Shown here: positions 8,688-16,273 of the stretch, in pieces
How positions within the stretch are numbered: the stretch's first letter is position 1
Layout: each line of letters opens with the position of its first letter
NCBI GenBank assembly: GCA_963835085.1
Contig: CAWIED010000001.1
Location: 124,001-188,000, forward strand
From: JBDIAG01 sp963835085
GTDB taxonomy: Bacteria; Actinomycetota; Actinomycetes; Actinomycetales; CAWJMD01
Direction of reading: 5' to 3'
Length of the DNA: 64,000 bases
Program-made: the position numbers and the translations under genes
The notes under the pieces: generated by a model
Database searches by the model: none
What the model saw: only the letters and a program-made list of their open reading frames with translations
What the model was told of the DNA's origin: nothing

Positions 8688-10118
8688 GTGTCGCAGCAGT
8701 ATCCGCCGAGGTGGCGCCGGCTCCTCGGCCAGGAGACCATCACCGAGCCTTTGCCGGTCATCGCCCGGCTGCGCAACACCCCGTACCGCAATCCGCAGCG
8801 GGCTGAAGCCGAGGACGACGGCATGCGGCTGGCGCTCGAGCTCGTGGCCGACGTGGGTGAGTCGATGCTGCGTGCCGGCGCCGGAACGGCCGAGGTCAGC
8901 ACGAGCATGCTCGCCACCGGGGTGGCGCTAGGCCTGGACGAGCAGTATCTGTGGACCGATCTGACGCTGGGCTCGATGGTCGTGTCGTACTCCAGGCCCG
9001 GCGACTGGCCGCTCACGTTGCTGCGGGTCAGCCGTGACCCCGGCCGCGACTACGCCCGGCTCTCGGCCATGCATGAACTCGTGCTCGATCTTGTGGACGG
9101 TCAGCTCGATCTCGCCAGAGCAAGGCGTCGCCTGGACGAGATCGAAGCCGCTCCGCGGCCCTACCGGCGCTCCTGGGTCACCTTGTCGGTCGGCGTGCTG
9201 GCTGCACTCGTCTCCGTGGTGCTCGGCGGTAATGAGGTGATCGCGGCGAGCAGCTTCGTCATGTCGTGCCTGGTCGATCAGGTGGGTCGGTGGGCCGTGC
9301 ACCGCGGCTGGGCGTCGTTCTTCGTCACGTTCACCGGCGCGGGCATCGCGGCGGCTTCGGCCGTGGCGCTGGCCGAGGCCTCGCAGCGCTGGCCGATCGG
9401 CATCACTGATCCGCAGAAGTCGTCGCTCGTGATCGCCGGCGGCATCGTGGTGCTGCTGGCCGGGGTCGGTCTGGTGGCCGCGGGCCAGGACGGCATCAAC
9501 GGATACCCGGTCACGGCCGTCGGCCGCATCTTCACTGTGCTGCTCACCACTGCCGCGATCTTGTCCGGAGTGGGTGTGGTGCTGTCGTTGGCCGCGTCCA
9601 TCGGGCTGGCGGGAAGCATCTTCACCAACCCTCTTGCTGGCCGGGTGGACGGGCTGTGGTGGGCACCTGCCCTGGCCGCCATCGGGTCGGTGATGGCGGC
9701 CATCGGCGGCCGGGCCCCGGCCAGACTGCTGTTCGCCACCGGGCTTTGCGGCATGATCGGGTACGCCACGTACATCGTCGGTGGCGCGGCAGGCCTGCCT
9801 GCGCCGGTGGCCACCGCGGTCGGGTGCGTGCTCATCGGCTCCCTCGGCCGGGTCTGGGCCTTGCGTCGCCGGGCCTCGCCGCTGGCGGTCGTCATTCCTT
9901 CGACCACCATGTTGCTGCCGGGCATGTCGATCTTCCAGGGGCTGCAGTTCCTCACCGCAGGCGACTCCGCGGCCGGCATCATCACCCTGCTCTCGGCAGC
10001 CGCCACCGCGCTCGCCATCGGGGCGGGCTGCGTGTTGGGCGACGCCATCGCCGCCCCGCTGCAGCAAGGAATGGACAACGTCGACGCGCTGCGGAATCGG
10101 CTGACGCAAGACATCTGA
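8688..10118 (+). CDS. ThrE-family threonine/serine exporter
   Basis: A membrane protein of about 476 aa that fuses the two ThrE domains, which are separate (YjjP and YjjB types) in many bacteria. A soluble N-terminal part has LVADVGESMLRAGAGTAEVS, with the family-conserved glycine and alanine residues. At least nine hydrophobic segments follow from about residue 165. The second half contains the typical VIPSTTMLLPGMSIFQGL. Members export threonine, serine or small amino acids using the proton gradient. GTG at 8688 is preferred because GGGGG lies 7 bases upstream; TTG at 8682 would add two residues. It is probably co-transcribed with the helicase-like gene. Confidence 0.85.
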   Translation: MSQQYPPRWRRLLGQETITEPLPVIARLRNTPYRNPQRAEAEDDGMRLALELVADVGESMLRAGAGTAEVSTSMLATGVALGLDEQYLWTDLTLGSMVVSYSRPGDWPLTLLRVSRDPGRDYARLSAMHELVLDLVDGQLDLARARRRLDEIEAAPRPYRRSWVTLSVGVLAALVSVVLGGNEVIAASSFVMSCLVDQVGRWAVHRGWASFFVTFTGAGIAAASAVALAEASQRWPIGITDPQKSSLVIAGGIVVLLAGVGLVAAGQDGINGYPVTAVGRIFTVLLTTAAILSGVGVVLSLAASIGLAGSIFTNPLAGRVDGLWWAPALAAIGSVMAAIGGRAPARLLFATGLCGMIGYATYIVGGAAGLPAPVATAVGCVLIGSLGRVWALRRRASPLAVVIPSTTMLLPGMSIFQGLQFLTAGDSAAGIITLLSAAATALAIGAGCVLGDAIAAPLQQGMDNVDALRNRLTQDI

Positions 10119-10439
10119 GCTGGACCGCCTGTGGCGTGGGCGTCGCCGTGCGTGGTGCCAGCTGCGCGTTATCCGCTGCCTTTGGCACCCCAGGAGTTGC
10201 AACTCAGCAGAGGACGCCTCTACGTGGTGCCAACCGCGCCAACGAACGGGCTCTCTCAAGATGCCAGGCCTGGCGTTGACGTATCCGCGTCCCCGGCCAC
10301 TTCACCTCGATGATCTATTCCAAGACCTGTCCGTGGCCGTAGGTGATGAGTGCGCGGCGGATCGGTCGATTCGTACGATCTTCGACACCAGCTGACTCCG
10401 GGTGAAACGGGAGGACCCGTCGTGGTCAGACGCGGTCGG

Positions 10440-10530
10440 TGTCCGGAATCCGGCGCCAGTGCCGGTCGACGAACATCGGCTGAGCACAAAACTCCAGGCT
10501 TGGTGCACCGCTCGAGCCGGATTCCGGACA
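10440..10530 (+). repeat. 91-bp palindromic element, copy B
   Basis: Perfect 15-bp inverted ends TGTCCGGAATCCGGC and GCCGGATTCCGGACA flank an interior with GCTGAGCACAAAACTCC, the same core as the 89-bp elements at 2565 and 17831. The ends differ in sequence from those copies but keep the TGTCC...ATCCG pattern, and the size is nearly the same. It is therefore probably a diverged member of one family. It lies between two convergent genes. Confidence 0.75.
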
Positions 10531-10647
10531 TCCATGCACTAAGAACAGGGATCCGATCACCCAGCGCCTGTCCTCACCGCCGCCCGGACGCACCGGATGG
10601 ATGACCTCGTGCACCCACCCATCCCAACGGGCGACCCACGCGTCCAT

Positions 10648-10708
10648 CCGTCACGTTCCTCGCCCACTCGTCACCAACCTGGTGACATCCCGGCGAACAA
10701 CGTCACAG
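10648..10708 (+). repeat. 61-bp palindromic element, copy C1
   Basis: It matches 33826-33886 (reverse strand) at about 54 of 61 positions. The ends are imperfect inverted repeats (CCGTCACGTTCCTC against GAACAACGTCACAG), and the centre is the palindrome GTCACCAACCTGGTGAC. Similarity extends about 10 bases further on each side. It has no ORF or transposase and lies between convergent genes. Confidence 0.8.
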
Positions 10709-10876
10709 CTCAACGACCCACGGCTGCCAGCCCTGACACCCCGGCAATCGGCACGCCACACAACACCGACCCCTTGGAACAGATCATCTGGCGCGGCCTT
10801 GCCCGGAGTGAGGCGGCTCAGGCCGCCACATCGTGCACAGTCTCAGGTGTCAACACCATTTTATCCAACGCCTTAT

Positions 10877-11209
10877 CTAGCGCGGACTGACCACCGTAAG
10901 CAGCACGGCTGAATCTTCCATAGCAGTCAGCGAGTGCCGTTCGGGCGGGATGGCGACGTAATCGCCGGCGATCCCGTCCCAGCTGTCGTCGATGGTGGCC
11001 AACCGAACCCGACCCCGGATCACCTGCAGCGTCGCCTCGCCCGGACTCTCATGATCGGCCAGTTCATGACCGCCCAGCAGCACCAGCAGCACTTGTCGGA
11101 GCGCGTGCGAACGGCCTCCGTAGAGGGCGCGGGCCGCTCTGCCACTACCGGCTGTCCGGGCGGTGGCGAGCTGCTCCTCGATCAGAGCGGGCAGGGAGAA
11201 CGACTCCAT
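10877..11209 (-). CDS. small cupin-domain protein
   Basis: A 110-aa single-domain cupin. The ATG at 11209 follows AAAGGACAGCAC, a good RBS. The segment HALRQVLLVLLGGHELADHESPGEATLQVIRG is the cupin first motif with the G-x5-H-x-H-type metal region reduced to HELADHES, followed by the second motif at IPPERHSLTAMEDS. Proteins of this size are often metal-dependent sensors or isomerases; no substrate can be assigned. It is divergent from the frameshifted methyltransferase gene, with a shared upstream region containing an inverted repeat (11353-11375), so the two may once have been co-regulated. Confidence 0.75.
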   Translation of the reverse strand: MESFSLPALIEEQLATARTAGSGRAARALYGGRSHALRQVLLVLLGGHELADHESPGEATLQVIRGRVRLATIDDSWDGIAGDYVAIPPERHSLTAMEDSAVLLTVVSPR

Positions 11210-11352
11210 GTGCTGTCCTTTCGGTTCGCCACGGCCGGGGCCGGGCACTTAGCCGGATTGCGAGGTGGCTGCGGCAGGCACGTGCACATGACACTCAGCT
11301 TGTGGCGATGGTTGCCGCACGACCATCGAGATCACCCGCCTCATCCATCAGT

Positions 11353-11375
11353 TTACACAAGTGATACCTGTATAA
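11353..11375 (+). promoter_or_regulatory. inverted repeat and -10-like box before the methyltransferase
   Basis: TTACACAAG and CCTGTATAA form an imperfect inverted repeat (7 of 9 positions) separated by 5 bases. It overlaps TATAAAT (11371-11377), which could serve as a -10 box. This is an AT-rich patch in GC-rich surroundings. A role as operator or promoter is an inference. Confidence 0.35.
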
Positions 11376-11410
11376 ATATGAGGAAGATCCGACGAGCGTC
11401 TGGACGAACC

Positions 11411-12203
11411 ATGACCGCCGCACATACCCGCCTCGACGAGCGCGCACAAGGGCACTGGGTGCTGGCGGAGCTGGGCAAGCGGGTGCTGCGTCCAGGCGGT
11501 ATCGAGCTGACCCGGAACCTGCTCTGGCACGCCGACATTCATGACTGCGACGTGGTTGAGCTGGCCCCGGGATTGGGACGCACGGCCACCGAGATCTTCA
11601 AACTCGGTCCCCGCTCGTACCGCGGGCGTCGACCGCGACCCGGCCTGCGTCGCGGCTGTGAGGTTGCTCGTCGGCGGCCGCGGCATCGTCGTCCGGGCGG
11701 ATGCCGCCGCCACCGGATTGCCCGAGGCGAGCGCAGACGTCGTGATCGGCGAAGCTATGCTCACTATGCAGGGGGAGCGTGCAAAGAACGCGATCGTCGC
11801 CGAGGCCGCCCGGCTGCTCCGGCCAGGGGGTCGCTATGCGATCCACGAGCTGGCCCTGGCCCCCGACGACCTCCCGGACGAGGTGAAGACCGGCATTCGT
11901 CAAGGGTTGGCACGCGCGATCAAAGTCAACGCCCGCCCGCTGACCAAACGGGAGTGGGTCGACCTGCTGACCGCACGCGGCCTAGTGGTCGATCACGTGG
12001 AGACCGCGCCCATGGCCTTGTTGCAGCCACGCCGGATTCTCGCCGACGAAGGTGTATGGGGCGCGCTCCGGTTCGCCCGCAACCTGATCATCAAGCCGGC
12101 CGCCCGGCGTCGAGTGCAGGCCATGCGGGCCACCTTCCGCGCTCACCGTCAGCATCTGGTGGCCATCGCCGTCGTCGCCCGTAAGCCGGAGCCGGCTCAT
12201 TGA
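11411..12203 (+). pseudogene. SAM-dependent methyltransferase, frameshifted
   Basis: The first frame (ATG 11411, MTAAHTRLDERAQGHW) carries the SAM-binding motif VVELAPGLGRTATEI and ends its homology at KLGPRSYRG. The protein resumes in another frame as VDRDPACVAAVR (motif II acidic residue) and continues through LPEASADVVIGEAML and LLRPGGRYAIHEL to the stop at 12203. Removing one G from the GGG at 11624-11626 restores a continuous Class I methyltransferase of about 263 aa. This is either a true frameshift or a sequencing error. The stop overlaps the next ORF. The N-terminal 11 codons from ATG 11378 are an alternative start. It sits next to a divergent cupin gene. Confidence 0.75.
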
Positions 12204-13612
12204 CTCTGTTGCTCTGCGGCGTACACATCGCCGCCGGAGCAGAGGCGCTGGCCCTGGCCCTGGTCACCACGATCGAGACCGGCATGGGATCGGTGCTGGG
12301 CCACATCGCGATCATCATCGCCCTGGGCGCGATGGTCGGGCGGATCATCGAACTCTCCGGTGGCGCCCAGGCACTGGCGACCACCCTGATGGAGAAGTTC
12401 GGCAGTCGCCGGACGCCGCTGGCACTCACCGCCGCCGGCTTCCTGCTCGGCATCCCGGTGTTTTTCGAGGTAGGCGTGATCATCCTGATGCCGCTGGCGT
12501 ACGGGGTCGCGAAGGCTGCCAAGAAGCCGCTGCTGCTCTACGCACTGCCGATGTGTTCGGCGATGCTAGTCGTGCACGCCTTCATACCGCCGCACCCGGG
12601 CCCAGTGGCCATTGCCGGCATCTTCGGCGCTGACATCGGCCGGATCCTGATGTGGGGCCTTCCGCTGACCGCGATCGTGGCCTTTGCCTGCTACCTGGTC
12701 GCTAGTCGGATGAACAAGAAGATCTACCCGATGAGCGACGACGTCCGGGCTGAGGTATACGGAATCGATGTGACCGACGAGGACATCGTCGACTGGGTGG
12801 CGAATCCGGAATCAGCGCACACCGGCAGTCCGTCCGGCCATCACCTGGACGCGAAGGGCGGTGAGCACGCCGGGTTGAGCGCGGCCGAGGAACTGGCATC
12901 GGTCGACGTCCTGACCCGACGGTTGCCGGCCGGTCCGGCGCCCAGCTTCGGGATGATCGCGTCGCTCATCATCCTGCCGATCGTGCTGATCCTGCTGGGT
13001 ACCTTGGCGACCAGCTTCCTGGCCGAGGGCAATGCCGTCCGCTTGGTGCTGATGGTGCTGGGTGCGCCGTTCGTCGCCCTGCTGCTCGATGCGCTGCTGT
13101 GCGGGTATCTGCTCGGCATCCGGCGCGGCTGGAGCCTGCAGGACGTCGGCGACGTGATGGGTTCGGCGATCCCGCCGGTCGCCATGGTGATCCTGATCGC
13201 CGGTGCGGGCGGTGTGTTCGGCAAGGTCCTGGTGGCGACCCACATCGGCGATGCGGTGGCTGACGTGCTGCAAGCCACCGGCCTGCCGATCCTGGTCCTC
13301 GCCTTCCTCTTCACCGGGCTGCTGCGGGCGGTGCAGGGATCCGCCACGGTCGCCCTGGTCACCACGGCAGGGGTGATCGCGCCGCTGATCGCGGCCGCCC
13401 AGTACAACCCGAACCAGTTGGCGCTGGTCTGCCTGGCGATGGGTGCGGGCGCACTGGCCCTCTCGCACATCAATGACGCCGGCTACTGGATCGTGGTCAA
13501 GCTCTCCGGCCTCTCGGTGGGTGACGGCCTGAAGACCTGGACCACGCTCACCACCATCGGCGGTGTGCTGGGCCTCGTCCTGGTGGCGGCCGCCTGGCCG
13601 CTGGTCAGCTAG
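12200..13612 (+). CDS. GntP-family gluconate:H+ symporter, apparently lacking its first helix
   Basis: A 470-aa polytopic permease with family hallmarks: GHIAIIIALGAMVGRIIE, FFEVGVIILMPLAYG, HAFIPPHPGPVAIA, GSATVALVTTAG and SHINDAGYWIV. GntP proteins normally begin with a hydrophobic helix and 35-40 residues before the SIEAGMG-type block. Here the block TIETGMGSVLGHI starts near residue 25, and the frame opens only at TTG 12200, inside the methyltransferase stop. The upstream part and native start seem lost, perhaps through the deletion that joined the two genes. A loop of about 80 residues (VYGIDVTDEDIVDW...) between two helices is longer than in enteric GntT. A strong terminator follows at 13647. 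Confidence 0.82.
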   Translation: MTLLLCGVHIAAGAEALALALVTTIETGMGSVLGHIAIIIALGAMVGRIIELSGGAQALATTLMEKFGSRRTPLALTAAGFLLGIPVFFEVGVIILMPLAYGVAKAAKKPLLLYALPMCSAMLVVHAFIPPHPGPVAIAGIFGADIGRILMWGLPLTAIVAFACYLVASRMNKKIYPMSDDVRAEVYGIDVTDEDIVDWVANPESAHTGSPSGHHLDAKGGEHAGLSAAEELASVDVLTRRLPAGPAPSFGMIASLIILPIVLILLGTLATSFLAEGNAVRLVLMVLGAPFVALLLDALLCGYLLGIRRGWSLQDVGDVMGSAIPPVAMVILIAGAGGVFGKVLVATHIGDAVADVLQATGLPILVLAFLFTGLLRAVQGSATVALVTTAGVIAPLIAAAQYNPNQLALVCLAMGAGALALSHINDAGYWIVVKLSGLSVGDGLKTWTTLTTIGGVLGLVLVAAAWPLVS

Positions 13613-13646
13613 CGACGTCCAGACCGGCTACGGATGGCCAAGAGCT

Positions 13647-13674
13647 GCGCCCTCCCACTCGTGTGGGAGGGCGC
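13647..13674 (+). terminator. strong hairpin terminator after the gluconate permease
   Basis: A perfect 12-bp stem, GCGCCCTCCCAC / GTGGGAGGGCGC, with a 4-base loop. It starts 35 bases after the permease stop and is followed by a modest T content. Confidence 0.8.
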
Positions 13675-14066
13675 GGTCTCGCCCTATCCTGACGCCGGCG
13701 ACTGAACCGAGGATCGTGAGGCGAGAGTCTTGATGAGGCGGCGGGATAGGCCTGAGGTGCCAATGACAAGCCAACTGAAGCAGGGCTCCGTTCTTCGAAC
13801 TCGACGCTGCTTATCCGACTTTGAGGAACTCGCCCCGAACAACAGATCTCTTCAATGAGGGAAGACATGGAGGCTGTACTGCAGGTCTGGGTCGAGCTTT
13901 CCGAGTGACTTACGGTATCCGGAGGAAGAGTGGGTCAGCGCAAGATTCACAAAGTGGACGGACGGAGAAGTTTCATTCCCGGCCGGCCTCGCTTACGCGC
14001 TGGGAGCTGCGCGAGGCGAGGCGTCACAGTTGCTAGCTGAAATTTTCCACCCGGCTCAATCTTTGA
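13675..14066. other. intergenic stretch with decayed coding sequence
   Basis: There is no intact gene here. The only coding-like signal is the interrupted frame described at 13763-14107. A half match to the palindromic repeat ends (CTTATCCGAC at about 13811) appears to be chance. Confidence 0.4.
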
Positions 14067-14107
14067 TCAGGATTCTGCGGACGAACCGGCGTCCGAGAGG
14101 GGCGTGA
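13763..14107 (+). pseudogene. possible decayed small gene with internal stop
   Basis: Reading from ATG 13763 gives MTSQLKQGSVLRTRRCLSDF..., then TGA at 13856-13858. The same frame continues to 14105 with a protein-like stretch, YPEEEWVSARFTKWTDGEVS followed by FPAGLAYALGAARGEASQLL and EIFHPAQSLIRIL. The composition looks coding, but the segment between is poor and no family was recognised. The 3' end overlaps the truncated DUF1877 gene on the other strand. Confidence 0.3.
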
Positions 14108-14282
14108 GGGTTGCATCGGTGCTGCCAGTGAGCAACCAGTGGAGTCCATGCCAGGCCTTGTCGAGATCGACGGACATCGCGTCGTCTTCTGCTTCGAGCA
14201 AGTCGTCCAGGCCGTCCGGATCTTCCAGAAGTCCGCGTGCGGTGGCAGCGTCGCATCGAAAGCCCATCCACGTCATTCCCAT
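14067..14282 (-). pseudogene. DUF1877-like protein, C-terminally truncated
   Basis: The 71 residues from MGMTWMGFRCDAATARGLL to LDKAWHGLHWLLTGS match the N-terminal half of the DUF1877 (YfbM-type) family, whose hallmark is the DKAWHGLH-LL segment. Family members are usually about 150-170 aa. Here the frame ends after TPLSDAGSSAES, so the second half is missing. It may be a remnant or a genuine short version. Its end abuts the decayed frame at 13763-14107. Confidence 0.55.
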
Positions 14283-14459
14283 CGGGTCATAGTAGGGCCT
14301 AACGGCGTTGCTCTGCTCGGATTCGCATGCCTCTTTTCACGTGCCGACCGACTCGCCACCATAGGGATGCATATTTGGTAGAGGGGATAAGTCCAGTGTT
14401 GCCGGCGATAGTGCAAGGCAGTCGCCAAAGCGCGCCAAGTACCGGCCAAGCGGAGCCTG

Positions 14460-15143
14460 CTACTCCGGCACGCGCCAGTCGACGGGGTCTGCCCCGAGCT
14501 CGGCGAGTAAGTCGTTGGTTCGGCTGAAGGGCCTGGAGCCGAAGAACCCGCTGGAGGCGGACAACGGGCTGGGGTGGGGACTCATCACCGTGGGCACCTC
14601 CTCACCCAGCAAGCCCACCAGGCTCTGGGCATCGCGTCCCCACAGGATCGCCACCAGCGGCTCGTCACGGGCCACCAGGGCGCGCACGGCGGCCGCAGTC
14701 ACTTCTTCCCAGCCGCGGCCCCGGTGCGAGCCGGGCTTGCCCGGCGTCACCGTGAGCACTCTGTTAAGCAGCAGCACGCCCTGGGCCGACCAGGCCGACA
14801 GGTCGCCGTGCGAGGGAGTCGGCACACCGAGATCGGTGCCGAGCTCGGTGTAGATGTTCTGCAGGCTGCGCGGCAGCGGCCGCACCGACCTATCGACGGC
14901 GAACGACAAACCAATCGGGTGACCCGGGGTGGGGTACGGATCTTGACCCACGATGAGCACGCGCACCTCGTCCAGCGGCTGGGAGAAGGCGCGCAGCACA
15001 TTGGGTCCCGCGGGGAGGTACCCGCGGCCCGCCGCCACCTCGGCGCGCAGCATCTCTCCGAGCTGCGCCACGAGCCCGGAGACCGGCTCAAGGGCCGGGG
15101 CCCAACTCGGATGCACCAGCTCTGTGATCGGACGCGCACTCAT
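14460..15143 (-). CDS. ung: uracil-DNA glycosylase, family 1
   Basis: A 227-aa base-excision repair enzyme that removes uracil from DNA. The water-activating motif GQDPYP (about residues 66-71) and the minor-groove motif HPSPLSA (about 190-196) are intact, as are LLLNRVLTV and AILWGRDAQ. The size is normal. The start MSARPITELVHPSWAPAL fits the family. It is divergent from the DUF3263 gene. Confidence 0.96.
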   Translation of the reverse strand: MSARPITELVHPSWAPALEPVSGLVAQLGEMLRAEVAAGRGYLPAGPNVLRAFSQPLDEVRVLIVGQDPYPTPGHPIGLSFAVDRSVRPLPRSLQNIYTELGTDLGVPTPSHGDLSAWSAQGVLLLNRVLTVTPGKPGSHRGRGWEEVTAAAVRALVARDEPLVAILWGRDAQSLVGLLGEEVPTVMSPHPSPLSASSGFFGSRPFSRTNDLLAELGADPVDWRVPE

Positions 15144-15200
15144 GGCCGACGTCCTCGCGAGGAGAATGACATGCCTGTCATTCTGTCCTAGGCTCGGCTC

Positions 15201-15512
15201 ATGGACGCGCTCCGCATCGACAGTGTCGACGACTCAGTCGGCGATGCCGGCTCCGAGCACGACGAGTTGAGCGAGCGCGATCGTCGGATTCTGGAGTTCG
15301 AGAAGACCTGGTGGCGTTACGCAGGCTCGAAGGAGCAGGCCGCCCGCGAGCTCTTCGAGTTGTCGGCTACGCGCTACTACCAGGTGCTCAACGCTTTGAT
15401 CGATTCGCCGGCCGCTTTGCGTGCCGAGCCCATGTTGGTTAAGCGACTGCGTAGGATGCGGACGTCCCGGCAGCAGGCGCGATCCGCCCGTCGGCTGGGA
15501 GCCAACGCCTGA
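15201..15512 (+). CDS. DUF3263 protein
   Basis: A 103-aa actinobacterial protein of unknown function. The DUF3263 core runs from LSERDRRILEFEKTWWRYAG through SATRYYQVLNALID to a basic C-terminus, MLVKRLRRMRTSRQQARSAR. The size and positive charge suggest a DNA-associated role, but this is not established. It is immediately followed (16 bases) by the LytR_C protein gene, a common gene order in actinobacteria, so the two are probably one operon. Confidence 0.88.
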   Translation: MDALRIDSVDDSVGDAGSEHDELSERDRRILEFEKTWWRYAGSKEQAARELFELSATRYYQVLNALIDSPAALRAEPMLVKRLRRMRTSRQQARSARRLGANA

Positions 15513-15528
15513 GGGGAGCTCGCAGCAG

Positions 15529-16197
15529 ATGACCGCCAACGACGATTCGAACACGAAGGCGGACGAGGCGCCGAGCGGTGAGCACCTGAACGAGCTGACC
15601 TCAGTGGGCACCGAGGTCGACGACGAGAAGCACAGCTACCCTCGCGACGAGTTCGATGTCGACGTGGTGCCCGGCCAGCGTCGTGGGGCGCACCGGGTGG
15701 CCACTGCTCCGCTGGTGGCCGCCCTGCCATGGATTCTCGCGGGGCTGTTCGCGCTGGCTGTCATCGTCACCATTGTCACGGCCTACAGCGGCTTCGGCTC
15801 CACGGCCGAAGCTCCCATCGTCGCGTCGCATTCGGCCTCCAGTAAACCCACCGCTACGGCCTCGGCCACGGGTACCGCCACTGCCTCCGCCTCTCCTACT
15901 GCCACCGTTCCCCCCGATGTCGACAAGGGCGTGCAGTTGCTCGTGCTCAACGGCACCTACACGAACTCGCTCACGCGCAAGGCCACCAAGAAACTTCGCG
16001 ACGACGGTTGGATCGTCACCGACACGGCCAACAACGACGACCGCAGGGTTGCCGAGACGTTCGTGGTCTACAAGGACCCCACCCTGAAAGACACTGCCGA
16101 CGCGCTCGCGACCTTCCTGGGGGGCGGCACCACCAACCTCGACACCACGCTGCCCGAAGACATGCGCGTGGTGCTCGGCCAGAACTTCAAGGGCTGA
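15529..16197 (+). CDS. membrane protein with LytR C-terminal (LytR_C) domain
   Basis: A 222-aa bitopic protein with an acidic N-terminal cytoplasmic tail, one transmembrane helix (LPWILAGLFALAVIVTIVTA, about residues 65-84), a Ser/Thr/Ala/Pro-rich extracellular linker, and a LytR_C domain starting at VQLLVLNGTYTNSLTRKA. LytR_C domains accompany cell-envelope proteins, but the catalytic LCP domain is absent. ATG 15529 follows GAGGGGAG at 15511-15518. The domain is intact through LPEDMRVVLGQNF. Role unknown beyond envelope association. Confidence 0.82.
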   Translation: MTANDDSNTKADEAPSGEHLNELTSVGTEVDDEKHSYPRDEFDVDVVPGQRRGAHRVATAPLVAALPWILAGLFALAVIVTIVTAYSGFGSTAEAPIVASHSASSKPTATASATGTATASASPTATVPPDVDKGVQLLVLNGTYTNSLTRKATKKLRDDGWIVTDTANNDDRRVAETFVVYKDPTLKDTADALATFLGGGTTNLDTTLPEDMRVVLGQNFKG

Positions 16198-16205
16198 GTG
16201 CCTCG

Positions 16206-16249
16206 TTGATGAAACAGATTTTGATGAAACAGATTTTGATGACACAGAT
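16206..16249 (+). repeat. 15-bp tandem repeat, 3 copies
   Basis: Three copies of TTTGATGAAACAGAT (the first lacks one T, the third has one change) fill the gap between the LytR_C stop and the next gene. This is one of several period-15 or period-18 arrays in the window. It has no evident coding role. Confidence 0.9.
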
Positions 16250-16273
16250 TCGCCCAATGGGCCACGTCGACTG

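Larger units (their letters stand above)
10119..10876. other. long convergent intergenic region with two repeat elements
   Basis: About 760 bases between the 3' ends of the exporter and the cupin gene. It holds a 91-bp palindromic element (10440-10530) and a 61-bp palindromic element (10648-10708). The remaining ORFs have no RBS, no plausible protein composition and no recognisable family. A coding-like stretch at about 10290-10395 (LHLDDLFQDLSVAVGDE) may be a gene remnant. Confidence 0.5.

Noticed and set aside
10934..11410. Upstream part of the ORF leading into the methyltransferase
   Set aside because: It is antisense to the cupin gene and has no coding character before the ATG at 11378/11411.
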